Notes: generated by a model from the sequence alone, not told the origin. Shown: positions 1 to 9,283, counted from the stretch's first letter. The stretch: 64,000 bases of DNA from Anaerococcus vaginalis (GCF_000307225.1 NZ_HE978616.1:428404-492403); one strand, 5' to 3'. Translations and numbers: made by a program.

Positions 1-245
1 ATCTGTGCAATATATAATGTTGGAACTTTTAATTGAAATTTATTCCAAACATATTCTTTGATTTGAGCATATGTTGCCTTACTTTCAGCACTTGTCAAAT
101 CAAGCTCATCCAGCTCAATTTTAACACTTATGTGCTTATCGACATCGAGTTTGGACAATAGAGCTACCGTCTCCACATGGCACGCAAAAACAGTATGAAT
201 AACAAGTCGTATTGTCCGTTCGTGGAAACTTGTCGAGTACACTTT
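1..245 (-). pseudogene. Detached C-terminal extension of RlmD (neighbouring ICE), open to the window edge
   Basis: The minus-strand frame from 245 to 1 is open and runs off the window. From the core repeat leftwards it reads CHVETVALLSKL and then a charged tail with DELDLTSAESKATY. I recall such tails fused to RlmD/RumA where ICEs sit in that gene. Residues before CHVET (245-180) look like element DNA, and the frame is closed by a stop at 246-248. A GTG at 242 has no clear ribosome binding site. It was probably the 3' end of rlmD before the 57-kb element separated it from the body of the gene. Confidence 0.65.
169..179. repeat. Left attachment core GTCTCCACATG
   Basis: Identical to 57386-57396. 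It encodes the HVET end of RlmD on the minus strand. The flanks differ (CC before and GC after here; CA before and CA after on the right), as expected for hybrid attL/attR sites. Confidence 0.65.
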
Positions 246-274
246 TTAACGATAGGACAAGGCTATCGTTAAAA
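206..274. repeat. Left element end: arm repeats and 12-bp hairpin
   Basis: GTCGTATTG at 206-214 is the inverse of CAATACGAC at 57376-57384. GGAAACTTGTCGA (224-236) matches, with one mismatch, the reverse complement of 57237-57249. TTTTAACGATAG (244-255) is repeated directly at 57303-57314 and inverted at 263-274, which forms a perfect 12-bp stem with a 7-nt loop. Both element ends therefore share three short motifs, likely recombinase arm sites, although the hairpin could also act as a terminator. Confidence 0.5.
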
Positions 275-362
275 GGTTTAAGCTGTAATGATAATTATTT
301 TCTAACATTTTATTATAAACGAAATTTTAATATTTACAATCCACTGATTATGTTGATTTTTT

Positions 363-494
363 TTATATCTGCTCTCTGACTTTGACCTTTTGTCCGTTGA
401 CATAAAGGTAATATTCTTTGGGCATATATGTTTCCTCCATTTCTTTTTTGTCTGCGTTTTTAGACAAAAAAGGAGGACTTCTGCACATAGGCAT
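363..494 (-). pseudogene. Truncated ICE-type sigma-like ORF
   Basis: An ATG at 425 preceded by AGGAGG-like sequence (434-438) opens a 20-residue frame starting MPKEYYLYVNGQKVKV and then stops. An upstream in-frame ATG at 494 would give 43 residues. The N-terminus resembles the start of small sigma-70-like proteins carried by ICEs of the Tn916/Tn1549 type, which are normally well over 100 residues, so this is a remnant. It may be translated only as a short peptide. Confidence 0.5.
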
Positions 495-560
495 AAGAAG
501 TCCTCTAAAATGAAAGAAACTTGCTCTTCCTTTAATTATATTTAATTGTTTAGAAGAGCA
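444..560 (-). promoter_or_regulatory. Attenuator-like alternative hairpins
   Basis: On the minus strand a stem GAGGACTTCT/AGAAGTCCTC (505-496 with 482-473) is followed by CTTTTTTG, an intrinsic terminator. Its T-run also forms the first arm of a second stem, TTTTTTGTCT/AGACAAAAAA (471-462 with 453-444). An upstream stem TGCTCTTC/GAAGAGCA (560-553 with 529-522) overlaps the end of the leader ORF. Mutually exclusive stems after a short ORF fit ribosome-controlled attenuation as in tet(M)-type leaders. Confidence 0.55.
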
Positions 561-651
561 TATGGAAAGACAAACAGCTATAAAGCTTATAGGAAAAAGG
601 ACTATTTTTATTGTGGTTTATTCTTTCAAATAAATATATAGACTTTTCCAT
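550..651 (-). CDS. Leader peptide, 33 aa
   Basis: ATG at 651 follows GGAGGG (658-663) by 6 nt. The peptide starts MEKSIYLFERINHNK and ends CLSFHMLF. Its stop lies beside the hairpin arm 553-560, so a stalled ribosome would alter folding of the downstream terminator. I do not recognise the peptide. The gene it once controlled is now only the truncated ORF at 363-494. Confidence 0.5.
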   Translation of the reverse strand: MEKSIYLFERINHNKNSPFSYKLYSCLSFHMLF

Positions 652-736
652 TTCTATCCCTCCATTTTATAGCTAACTATTTTCCATAAATTAAGTCCTT
701 CTAATGTTTCAAATTCTAAACACCTAATAAGAAATT

Positions 737-2089
737 TTATGCTTTAACTTTTTCTTTCCCCATTTTATTAAGTTCTCCAAGCATCATGAAGATTCCAACA
801 ACAATCATAATGAAATCAACAAGGGGCTGTGTGAACCAAACAGCTTTTACTCCAAATACCATTGGCAAAAGAATCATTGCAGGGACAAACAGGAACAGCT
901 GTCTAAGCATAACAATAATCCCCGCTTTCTTTCCGTTTCCAATAGATTGGAAAAATGTAATGCTCATGACCATTACTCCATATAAAATAAATACGGAATA
1001 GAACAGTCTGAAATTTCCTACCCCTTGTTCTATGATATTTGTCTCTACTCCAAACAAAGAAAGTATCTGACTTGATAGCAATAATGATGGAATCCAAAAG
1101 ATTGCCGCAAGCACAAGTCCTCCGATAGAAAATACCTTCATTGCTTGCCTTACTCTGTCATATTGCTTTGCTCCGAAGTTTGTTCCGACAACAGGCTGCA
1201 ATCCTTGACTCATTCCCCAAAGTGGAATGAACGAAAAGGCATATACACGAAGCGATGCTGCCATCAAAATTCCGTTTGGATCTCCGCCATACTTAAATGC
1301 CATTTTATAAAGCATAGTTTGTTGTATCATAAATAAAAGCTGCATCATCATAGCTGATGATCCTACCCCAAACATTTCTTTTTTTATCTCCGGATTAGAC
1401 TTTATCTTATGGATTTTAACAACTTTACTCTTTTTCAAGAAATAATGTAGTGTTGCCACTGCCTGAACAAATTGTGCTGTGATGGTTGCAAGGGCAGCAC
1501 CTTCAATCGCATATTCACCCATAACAGTCATTAAGATAGGGTCAAGAATAATATTCAGCAATGCCCCAAGTCCCATAATCGTCATAGCTTTTTTCATCAG
1601 TCCTTCACCACGCATAACCATGTTTGCGGACTGTGTGAAGTTTACAAACAAAGAGCCTATAAAGATCACTCTAAGGTATCTAATGCCATAGGCTTTGATT
1701 TCACCTGTTGCTCCAACCATAGACAAGAAATGTGGAGCAAGAAGTATTCCTCCAACTGTAATAATTACAGAGAAGAAAATCACCCAATAGATTAGGTTGC
1801 CCATTATTTTATCTACAGTTTTTTGATCTCCTTTACCGATTGCTCTTGAAAGTACAGATGCAGAACCTACACCAAGTAAAGTTGAAACACCGCTGTTAAA
1901 AAAGGTAAGTGGCATTGCAACGCCGCAGGCAGTCATTGCTGTTTGCCCTATGATTTTTCCAGCAAATATTCCATCCATTAACGGATATAAGCCGATAACA
2001 ATCATTCCGATAACAGCCGGTATAGATAATTGAAATAACAAGTCTATTGGTCTTTTTGTTAATAATTGTTCTTTCATATCTTGTTTCAT
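737..2089 (-). CDS. MATE family efflux transporter (cargo operon)
   Basis: 450 aa, the usual MATE length, with 12 predicted membrane segments in two MatE halves (GGDPNGILMAASLRVYAF starts the second half). MATE pumps export cationic drugs or metabolites using Na+ or H+ gradients. The start is ATG 2089, after AGAGGAG; an upstream extension of the frame lacks such a site. It is the last gene of the cargo operon, 31 bp after the second ABC exporter gene. Substrate is not visible in the sequence; the company of two ABC exporters and an ECF importer suggests a shared small molecule. Confidence 0.85.
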   Translation of the reverse strand: MKQDMKEQLLTKRPIDLLFQLSIPAVIGMIVIGLYPLMDGIFAGKIIGQTAMTACGVAMPLTFFNSGVSTLLGVGSASVLSRAIGKGDQKTVDKIMGNLIYWVIFFSVIITVGGILLAPHFLSMVGATGEIKAYGIRYLRVIFIGSLFVNFTQSANMVMRGEGLMKKAMTIMGLGALLNIILDPILMTVMGEYAIEGAALATITAQFVQAVATLHYFLKKSKVVKIHKIKSNPEIKKEMFGVGSSAMMMQLLFMIQQTMLYKMAFKYGGDPNGILMAASLRVYAFSFIPLWGMSQGLQPVVGTNFGAKQYDRVRQAMKVFSIGGLVLAAIFWIPSLLLSSQILSLFGVETNIIEQGVGNFRLFYSVFILYGVMVMSITFFQSIGNGKKAGIIVMLRQLFLFVPAMILLPMVFGVKAVWFTQPLVDFIMIVVGIFMMLGELNKMGKEKVKA

Positions 2090-2120
2090 CGTCTTCTCCT
2101 CTCTTAGACCAATTTTTATA

Positions 2121-3863
2121 TTAATTTTTAGTCCTTTTATTTTTTTCTTGCAGTTGTACCATATTTTTATAGATTCCATCTAAAGTCATTAAATCACTGT
2201 GATTTCCTTGTTCTGCAATATTCCCATCTTTTATTACAATAATATTATCAGCCTCTTTGATTGTGCCTAATCTATGGGCAATCACAAGCAATGTCTTGTT
2301 TTTTACCAATTCACTGATTGCTTCCTGTATATAGCTTTCATTGTCCACATCAACACTTGCTGTTGCCTCGTCAAGAATTACAATAGGAGCATCTTTTAAT
2401 ATGCAGCGAGCAATAGAAATTCTTTGTTTTTCACCACCGGATAGAGTTGCTCCTCCTTCTCCAATCATTGTGTCAAATCCATCAGGAAGTGCCATAATAA
2501 AGTCATAACATCTTGCTTTTTTTGCGGCTTCTATAACTTCTTCTTTCGTCGCATTTTCTTTCCCCATGGCAATATTATTAAAAATCGTATCTTGGAATAA
2601 ATAAACTCTCTGGAAAACCATACTAATTTCTGACATCAATTCAGATAGTGAAACATCCTTTATATTCACTCCTCTAATCAAAATTTCACCGGAGTCTACA
2701 TCCCAAAATCTCGCTAAAAGGTTGGCTACTGTAGATTTTCCTCCACCAGATTGTCCAACTAAAGCTGTCATTGTATTCTTTTTCATTTCAAAATTCATAT
2801 CATGCAAAACCTCTTTTTCTCCATAAGAAAATTTCACATGATTAAAACTAATTTCCGGCTCACCAAACTTAGCCTTTAAGATATGTTTTTTACCTGTATC
2901 CTGTAGTTCCGTTTCATTTAATACTTCTTCAATACGATCTAAAGCAGCATTCATAACTGTTAGCCTGCTTGCTTCTCCATAAAGAGTTTTTAATGGACTG
3001 AATAAGTCAAATACAAATAGTATCAGTCCTAACACATAAGGAAGTTTCAACATTCCTTGTAAATGAAGATACAAAGCAAGTGCCAAAATAAATGTAATTC
3101 CGATACCATAAATGATGTTCAATCCGCTTGTCCAAGGTGTCATCTTCTTTTCAAACTTTATAGAAGTGTCTCTTGATGAAGCAAAGCTATCTGTAAGAGC
3201 CTTTGAATTGTCGCCTAAAAGGTTATAGCTTTTGATTACACTAATTCCTTCTGCAAATGACAAAACTGAATCTGTTAGCTTCTCTCCTTGCTCTTGCCTG
3301 ATAACAGCTTCAGATAAAGACATCTTATTCATGCCGTTTGCAATCAGTGTTGCAACCAATATTACAAACACCGCAATCAATCCAATTCTGTAGTCCAAAA
3401 CAAACATGAATATAGTAAGCACAACGGTTGAAAGCACATAACTCATCATATTAGCTATGGTACTCATGGATACTTCCTCAATGAATGCCATATCTGAACT
3501 TAAAACAGAATTGATTTTTCCTAAATTTCCTGATGTGAAATATCCCATAGGAAGTTTTCTAAGGTGATTTCCAAGCTTCATCCTTTTGTCTGCAAAAATC
3601 AGAAAGCCGGCTGCACTTTGCAATTTATCGCTTAAGAAATGAACCACCGCTTGTAATAAAACCACTAAAACAAGTCCTATTCCTACATATAGAAAAGTTT
3701 TGGAGGTATTCGTTTTTTCATAAAATCCTATCAAAACGGTAAATGCAATAAATATAGGCATTTTACTTAATATGGATTCAACAAAGGCAAAAACAAATGC
3801 CCCTTTAATTCTATTTTTATACTTTCCTGACAAGTTTAAAATTCTTGATATTAGCTTAAACAT
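2121..3863 (-). CDS. ABC exporter half-transporter, subunit 2
   Basis: 580 aa: six-helix membrane domain (about 1-310), then a nucleotide-binding domain with Walker A VGQSGGGKST, signature LSGGEKQRIS, Walker B IVILDEAT and H-loop IAHRL. All catalytic motifs are intact. It overlaps the preceding ABC gene by 8 bp, so the two probably form a heterodimer. Pairs with this architecture export drugs or peptides; the same fold is also used for siderophore import (YbtPQ, IrtAB), which the nearby ECF genes make worth considering. Confidence 0.85.
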   Translation of the reverse strand: MFKLISRILNLSGKYKNRIKGAFVFAFVESILSKMPIFIAFTVLIGFYEKTNTSKTFLYVGIGLVLVVLLQAVVHFLSDKLQSAAGFLIFADKRMKLGNHLRKLPMGYFTSGNLGKINSVLSSDMAFIEEVSMSTIANMMSYVLSTVVLTIFMFVLDYRIGLIAVFVILVATLIANGMNKMSLSEAVIRQEQGEKLTDSVLSFAEGISVIKSYNLLGDNSKALTDSFASSRDTSIKFEKKMTPWTSGLNIIYGIGITFILALALYLHLQGMLKLPYVLGLILFVFDLFSPLKTLYGEASRLTVMNAALDRIEEVLNETELQDTGKKHILKAKFGEPEISFNHVKFSYGEKEVLHDMNFEMKKNTMTALVGQSGGGKSTVANLLARFWDVDSGEILIRGVNIKDVSLSELMSEISMVFQRVYLFQDTIFNNIAMGKENATKEEVIEAAKKARCYDFIMALPDGFDTMIGEGGATLSGGEKQRISIARCILKDAPIVILDEATASVDVDNESYIQEAISELVKNKTLLVIAHRLGTIKEADNIIVIKDGNIAEQGNHSDLMTLDGIYKNMVQLQEKNKRTKN

Positions 3864-5649
3864 TCATTTCACCTGCCTTTCTATCAATTTTCCATTCCTT
3901 ACTAAATATTGTCGCATCCCATAATTTACGGTAGTCTGCTGATGATTCTAACAAGTCCTTATGTTTTCCATTTGCAACTAAACGGCCATGATTCATTACC
4001 AATATTTGGTCTGCATCTACAATTGCCGGAAGTTTATGAGCAATTACAATCAATGTTTTACCTTTTACAAGTTCAGCAATCGCAGCTTCCATCTTTTCTT
4101 CATTTTCAGGATCTGCATAGGCAGTAGCTTCATCAAGTACAACAATCGGTGCATTTTTTAAGATAGCTCTTGCAAGGGATATTCTTTGTCTCTCTCCACC
4201 TGATAACATCTTTCCTGCCTCGCCAGCCAAAGAGTAAATACCATTTGGGAGCTTATCTAAAAATTCCATACACTGAGCTTTCTTTGCAGCTTCTATCACT
4301 TCTTCATCCGTAGCTGACAAATTTCCGATACGAATATTTTCTAAGAGTGAAGTATTAAATAAATATTGGTCTTGAGACACATAAGAAATCTCTTTATTCA
4401 GTGCCTTAAGACTCATATCCTGTAAATTTTGTCCTCCAATACTAATGCTTCCTTCTAAAACATCATAGTAATGAATTAAGAGTTTCGCTAAGGTGCTTTT
4501 ACCTGAGCCTGATTCTCCAACAATGGCTGTCTTTTCTCCAACTTTTGCTGTAAAGCTCACATTATGAATCACATTTTTAATGTATGTTTCAGGTTGTCCA
4601 TTCTCTCCCATCTTGCTTAGTTGATAACCAAATGTAACATTGTCATAGGAAATAGTTTGATCTATACCTTTAAACTTGTTTTCACCTTGTTTTAATGGTT
4701 CTATATTTAAAGCATCTTCCAATGCAGATATTTTATAATTAAGCTGTGGCATCGTTGGTAAAAATCCCAAAGCCTTTAAGAGTGGTAAGCCAATACTCAA
4801 AGATAGGCATAAAACCAATATCAAATCAGAAAGACTAACATAGCCCATGTAAGCAAAGTAACCGCCAAGCGGCAATGTTAATATAATCGTGCATGGGAGC
4901 AAGGCACTATACAATGCCATCCATGGCCATGCAGTCTTATACCAAGCGAGTGCATAATCTCTATAATCTCCAACATCTTTAGAAAATCTTTGATATGATT
5001 CCGCTTGCTTGTTAAACACTTTTACTACTTCCATACCATTCACATATTCAATAATGGTATTATTCATTTTTCCACTCGCCATATAATATGGTCCCATTTT
5101 TTTCATTCCTGCGGAATACATAATCATCATAGCGACAATGCTTAGTGGAATGGATGCCAAAGACATAAGTGCCAGTCTCCAGTCAACGAAAAACATTGCA
5201 ATATATACCATTACAGGCACAATTAAATTGGCAATTCCTTCAGGCAATGAGTGTGCCAAAAGAACTTCCAAACTACCAATATCATCTACAAACATCTTTT
5301 TAATAGCACCTGTTCCCTTTTCTTCAATAGCTCCTAAGGGAAGATTCTCCATCTTTTTTTGTAGAGATGTTCTAAGTCCAAATAATGTGTTATATGCTGC
5401 CTTATGGGACATATTAAGACCCAAACCACCTAATAATGCTTGCAAAACCAAACATATCAAAATACCGGCAAGCAAAATAACTAACCTTTTGAATTCCAAA
5501 TTTTGTCCTAAAATCAAAGGATTTATAATCTGATAAGCAAATAGAAATGGCACAACTCCCATAATGACACTTAATAGCATAATAAAACTCGCTAAATGTA
5601 TTGTTTTCTTATGCGAACCAGCATACTCAAAAACCTTATTTAACATCAT
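3856..5649 (-). CDS. ABC exporter half-transporter, subunit 1
   Basis: 597 aa: six-helix membrane domain, then a nucleotide-binding domain with GESGSGKST, LSGGERQRIS, IVVLDEAT and IAHKL. Both half-transporters keep a glutamate after Walker B, so neither ATP site is obviously degenerate. Two ATGs start the frame (5649 and 5646) just after a GGAG site. It overlaps the ECF ATPase gene by 14 bp, showing translational coupling within the operon. Confidence 0.85.
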   Translation of the reverse strand: MMLNKVFEYAGSHKKTIHLASFIMLLSVIMGVVPFLFAYQIINPLILGQNLEFKRLVILLAGILICLVLQALLGGLGLNMSHKAAYNTLFGLRTSLQKKMENLPLGAIEEKGTGAIKKMFVDDIGSLEVLLAHSLPEGIANLIVPVMVYIAMFFVDWRLALMSLASIPLSIVAMMIMYSAGMKKMGPYYMASGKMNNTIIEYVNGMEVVKVFNKQAESYQRFSKDVGDYRDYALAWYKTAWPWMALYSALLPCTIILTLPLGGYFAYMGYVSLSDLILVLCLSLSIGLPLLKALGFLPTMPQLNYKISALEDALNIEPLKQGENKFKGIDQTISYDNVTFGYQLSKMGENGQPETYIKNVIHNVSFTAKVGEKTAIVGESGSGKSTLAKLLIHYYDVLEGSISIGGQNLQDMSLKALNKEISYVSQDQYLFNTSLLENIRIGNLSATDEEVIEAAKKAQCMEFLDKLPNGIYSLAGEAGKMLSGGERQRISLARAILKNAPIVVLDEATAYADPENEEKMEAAIAELVKGKTLIVIAHKLPAIVDADQILVMNHGRLVANGKHKDLLESSADYRKLWDATIFSKEWKIDRKAGEMNV

Positions 5650-7105
5650 TCTCCTCCTTAATCAAAGATTTTTTATTATCCATAAAATCCATAATCACTT
5701 GTTCATTTCCTTTTACAGATATTTTTTTATAATTTTCTCTGCCAATCATTAAAACAGAATGGCAAGTTTTGAATAGTAGTTCCAAGTCATGCGTAATAAT
5801 GATAAATGGAACTTCCTCTGATTTTTCTGTAATTAAATCAGATATAATACTCATACTTCTGTAATCAAGTCCAGAGGTCGGTTCATCTAAAACTATCAAT
5901 TTTCGATTGGATAAAAACGAAGTAATAATCGCAAGTCTTTGTTTTTGACCACCAGACAATTTTTGTGGGTGGCTTACTTTCTTATGCCACAAATTTGTTT
6001 GCTTTAAGTAATCTCGTATTTCTTCCAAATCACTTTCCGTATTCTTTTCTTTACAAAATATCAGCTCATTTTCCACAGTGTCTAAAAAAATCTGAGCATC
6101 AACATCTTGCAAAACTAAATAAGAATTTTTCAATCGTTCCTTCTTGTTCTTTCCATAATTCACATCTAATCTTTTTTCGGAAAGCCCACACAAAGAATTT
6201 GCTAATGTTGTTTTCCCAATTCCATTAGAACCGATAATTCCCATGATTTCTTTTTCTTTAATGTCAAAAGTCAAATCTTTTATCAAAGTTCTTTTCCCTT
6301 GGTGAATATTTGCATTGTCGACTTTTATATAGCTTCTGGTTTTTAATGGCTCTTTTTCCGACACAAGTTCTTTTTCATTTAATGTTCTTAATTCCAGTTC
6401 TTTACACTTCCGGTTATCGAGTTCACCTTTTTTAAAAATATTTTCTACCGTTCCATCTTTCATATAGACAAGACGATCAAAAATATTTTTAAGGTAATAC
6501 AATCTATGTTCAGCTATTACAATTGTCTTGCCAATCGCTTTTAACTTAACAAGTATGTTTTCAAATTTCCTTATACTGTCATAATCAAGGCTACTTGAAG
6601 GTTCGTCGAAAAAGATAATGTCTGTATCATAAATAAGTGTTCCTGCTATCGCCACCTTTTGTCTTTCTCCACCAGACAATTCAAAGATAGATTTTTTTCT
6701 TAGATGACCTATCTCCAATAAATTTAATGCTTTATCTACCTTTTCTTTTAATAAGTTCTCATCTAACCCAAGATTTTCTCCTACCAAAGCAACTTCATCT
6801 TCAACCACATCGCAAAAGAACTGATCCTTGGGATTTTGAAATACATTTCCTATATATTTTGCAAGTTCACCTTTCTGATACGAAGATATTTCTTTTCCCA
6901 AAAGCTCAATATTACCTTCTAAATTTCCTTCGTAAAAATATGGAATGAGTCCATTTAGAAGTCTTAAAAATGTTGTTTTCCCACATCCTGAAAGACCTGT
7001 TAATACAACTATCTCTCCTTTTTTTACAGACAGTTTTAAGTCTTTTAGTACTAAGTCCTCGCCGTATGAAAATTTGCGTATATTTGCTCCTAAGATATTT
7101 TCCAT
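5636..7105 (-). CDS. ECF transporter ATPase, two ATPase domains fused
   Basis: 489 aa with two complete nucleotide-binding domains: GLSGCGKTT, LSGGERQKVA, FFDEPSSSLD (domain 1, about 1-230) and GSNGIGKTT, LSGGQKQRLA, VLDEPTSGLD (domain 2, about 255-480). This replaces the separate EcfA1/EcfA2 pair that drives energy-coupling-factor vitamin or metal importers. It overlaps the EcfT gene by 16 bp. Confidence 0.85.
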   Translation of the reverse strand: MENILGANIRKFSYGEDLVLKDLKLSVKKGEIVVLTGLSGCGKTTFLRLLNGLIPYFYEGNLEGNIELLGKEISSYQKGELAKYIGNVFQNPKDQFFCDVVEDEVALVGENLGLDENLLKEKVDKALNLLEIGHLRKKSIFELSGGERQKVAIAGTLIYDTDIIFFDEPSSSLDYDSIRKFENILVKLKAIGKTIVIAEHRLYYLKNIFDRLVYMKDGTVENIFKKGELDNRKCKELELRTLNEKELVSEKEPLKTRSYIKVDNANIHQGKRTLIKDLTFDIKEKEIMGIIGSNGIGKTTLANSLCGLSEKRLDVNYGKNKKERLKNSYLVLQDVDAQIFLDTVENELIFCKEKNTESDLEEIRDYLKQTNLWHKKVSHPQKLSGGQKQRLAIITSFLSNRKLIVLDEPTSGLDYRSMSIISDLITEKSEEVPFIIITHDLELLFKTCHSVLMIGRENYKKISVKGNEQVIMDFMDNKKSLIKEENDVK

Positions 7106-7803
7106 ACACTCACCAAAACCAAAATTATTCCAATCATTAACATTACAATATCGATAAAAGTAAATTTTACATCATGAAAACTTGTTTTTTTGCCATCATA
7201 TTCAATGCCTTTTGATATGATTGAACAAGTTAAGGTATCGCTTATATCTATGCACTTATACATAAGAGGAACAAAATATAATTCAAATGTTTTAATTGGT
7301 TTGAAAATACTTGCTTTAAATCCTCTAATTTTCATGCCATTGTTTATTTCCTTCATCCTAATAGAAATTTCCGGAATAAAACGAAAGAATACTGTGATTC
7401 CTATACCTATTCCACCATCAATACCAATTTTTCTAAATGCAGCAATTAGATGCGAAGAACTATACGAAGACAGCACTTTTCCCAAAATGAAAAGTGGAGC
7501 AAATTTCAACACTATAAGTAGCATTGTATATATAGAACCAACCAAAACATTTCCTAAGTGGGGTTTCAGCAAATAAATAAGCCCCCATACTATAAGCAAT
7601 GAACATATCGTTCTAAATGCCTTTCTTATAGAAAATAAGAATAATAGTCCTAAGACAAAAATAAGGGAAAATAAATATTGTGATTGCTCTCCAACAGTTA
7701 GAATAACTGAAAATAGTAAAATCAACCCAACTATAGTAAGTGGGTTGATTTTATCTAATAGTTGGTACCCTTCTATATAGTTTTTTTCACCTTTACAAAA
7801 CAC
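7090..7803 (-). CDS. ECF transporter transmembrane subunit EcfT (CbiQ-like)
   Basis: About 237 aa with several hydrophobic helices and conserved coupling-helix features (an RFIPEI segment and a KIRGFKAS segment, corresponding to the Arg-rich ECF motifs). The chosen start is GTG 7803, 7 nt after AGGAAG and overlapping the end of EcfS; the frame continues upstream to 7875 but that part lies inside EcfS. It couples ATP hydrolysis to the S component. Confidence 0.75.
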   Translation of the reverse strand: MFCKGEKNYIEGYQLLDKINPLTIVGLILLFSVILTVGEQSQYLFSLIFVLGLLFLFSIRKAFRTICSLLIVWGLIYLLKPHLGNVLVGSIYTMLLIVLKFAPLFILGKVLSSYSSSHLIAAFRKIGIDGGIGIGITVFFRFIPEISIRMKEINNGMKIRGFKASIFKPIKTFELYFVPLMYKCIDISDTLTCSIISKGIEYDGKKTSFHDVKFTFIDIVMLMIGIILVLVSVWKIS

Positions 7804-8389
7804 TTTTTTTCTTCCTGTTGCTAAAGAATTTGTTGTAAATATATGTTCCAAAATTAGCACCAATAATTGATGCAACGATTGCGATCACTACGCAAATTGC
7901 AATGTTTTTAGGGGTGTAAAAATTATAAAGAAATGTTGCATAGTCTGTTGTAAACATCTTAGGGAATTGTTTTGTAAGACCTTCGACTCCAAATACGAAT
8001 GTGAAATACATCGCATGAAGCGAATATATAAACATACCAGCACCAAAACCAAGTCCTACTCTCATATTTTTGTCTGAGTAATTTTCCTTTTTACCAATCA
8101 CAAGCTCTGCTAATATTCCTGCAATTGCACAAACTACTATTACGGGCCACATTCCCATAAGAGCATAGAACACGCCGAGTAATAAGAAATATAAGAATGC
8201 TGTTCCTCTTTGTGCGACTTGTTTACACATTATTACAAAAACTGGTGCGGCAATAATTGTTGCAAGTGCCGATGATAAATACAAACTCGGAATCATTCCA
8301 AAAGAACCTGTCAAAAATCCTAATCCCATCGTAAGAACAAATCCAATAACAGAAAATACTGCTATTTTTACAATACCTTTTAAATTCAT
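7793..8389 (-). CDS. ECF transporter S component, MptD-like
   Basis: 198 aa, very hydrophobic with about five or six membrane helices, of the MptD/DUF2238-like S-component kind. It binds the imported substrate, which cannot be named from sequence. ATG 8389 follows GGAGGAG. It is the first gene of the six-gene operon and is preceded by an operator identical to that of tetR. Confidence 0.75.
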   Translation of the reverse strand: MNLKGIVKIAVFSVIGFVLTMGLGFLTGSFGMIPSLYLSSALATIIAAPVFVIMCKQVAQRGTAFLYFLLLGVFYALMGMWPVIVVCAIAGILAELVIGKKENYSDKNMRVGLGFGAGMFIYSLHAMYFTFVFGVEGLTKQFPKMFTTDYATFLYNFYTPKNIAICVVIAIVASIIGANFGTYIYNKFFSNRKKKSVL

Positions 8390-8469
8390 TTTTCTCCTCC
8401 TTGAATACATATAATATTTTTTATCTGCTTATAAAGCAGCATGTTGCCAATTTGTATAAAATTAAATCT

Positions 8470-8498
8470 TTAATATAACTAAGTTATATTTGATGCAA
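8470..8498 (-). promoter_or_regulatory. Operon promoter with TetR operator copy 1
   Basis: Minus-strand TTGCAT (8498-8493), 17-bp spacer, TATTAA (8475-8470). The near-palindrome AATATAACTAAGTTATATT at 8472-8490 fills the spacer and overlaps the -10 box. Its exact reverse complement lies in the tetR promoter at 9172-9190. Confidence 0.7.
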
Positions 8499-8512
8499 AA
8501 AAATTTTCCATT

Positions 8513-9151
8513 TTACAAACCTCTTATTTTGCCCCATCCTTCATTAAAGAATTTTGAAATTAGTTTGGCATTTAATTCTACTTCTTCTCTGCTTTTAGAA
8601 TGAACAGCAACTTCAGATAAAGCATAATAATATGCATGGTTAATTAAGTGAATTCCCATATCGGTTATTACACTACCGACACCATCTTCACCATAAATCA
8701 TGCTTAATATTTTGATGTGATTTTTATCTTCTATTTCCACGAGTTCATCTAAAAAATTACTGTATTTTGTTCCATAAGAACCAAACACTAATAACTCAAA
8801 TGCATCTTTATTTTCAAAAAAATACAAGACCATCTTAACAGCGCCATGTGCTTTAAAGTCTAAAATTTTATAAATGGTTTCTTTCCCAAGTGGAACTTCC
8901 TTTTTATATGTCTCAAAACTCTTATCCTCATACATAGCATAGTATTTTCGGATTTGGCTTACAATCGGCTCAACTAACTCAGAAAAAAGTGCTTCCTTAT
9001 CCTCAAAATGACCATAAAACGCCCCAGTAGTAACACCTGCTTCTTTGCAAATAGCTCTTAAATTTGCCTTTTCAAATCCTTGTTCTTTGAAAATTTTCTT
9101 ACCACTATTAAGAATCCTATTATGAGTTACTTCATAATCTCCGTTTGCCAT
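8513..9151 (-). CDS. TetR/AcrR family repressor of the cargo operon
   Basis: 212 aa. N-terminal helix-turn-helix with the TetR signature AGVTTGAFYGHFEDKEALF; the C-terminal ligand domain has no recognisable specificity. ATG 9151 sits after a GGAGGG-type site. It probably represses itself and the downstream EcfS-to-MATE operon, since both promoters hold the same palindrome. Its ligand is presumably the molecule handled by the transporters. Confidence 0.85.
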   Translation of the reverse strand: MANGDYEVTHNRILNSGKKIFKEQGFEKANLRAICKEAGVTTGAFYGHFEDKEALFSELVEPIVSQIRKYYAMYEDKSFETYKKEVPLGKETIYKILDFKAHGAVKMVLYFFENKDAFELLVFGSYGTKYSNFLDELVEIEDKNHIKILSMIYGEDGVGSVITDMGIHLINHAYYYALSEVAVHSKSREEVELNAKLISKFFNEGWGKIRGL

Positions 9152-9171
9152 GATTTGCCCTCCTTTCTTCA

Positions 9172-9217
9172 AATATAACTTAGTTATATTATAACACTTG
9201 TTATGTTTAAAAGTCAA
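9172..9217 (-). promoter_or_regulatory. tetR promoter with operator copy 2
   Basis: TTGACT (9217-9212), 18-bp spacer, TATAAT (9193-9188). The 19-bp palindrome 9172-9190 overlaps the -10 and start region, the classic autorepression arrangement. Confidence 0.75.
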
Positions 9218-9283
9218 GATATTTATACACATACATTGACTTTTATGTTATAATTATATAACAAATTTGAAAACTTGCTTAAA

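Noticed and set aside
5138..5533. 131-codon plus-strand frame opposite the ABC exporter
   Set aside because: Antisense to a fully conserved ABC membrane domain; no start signals or homology visible.
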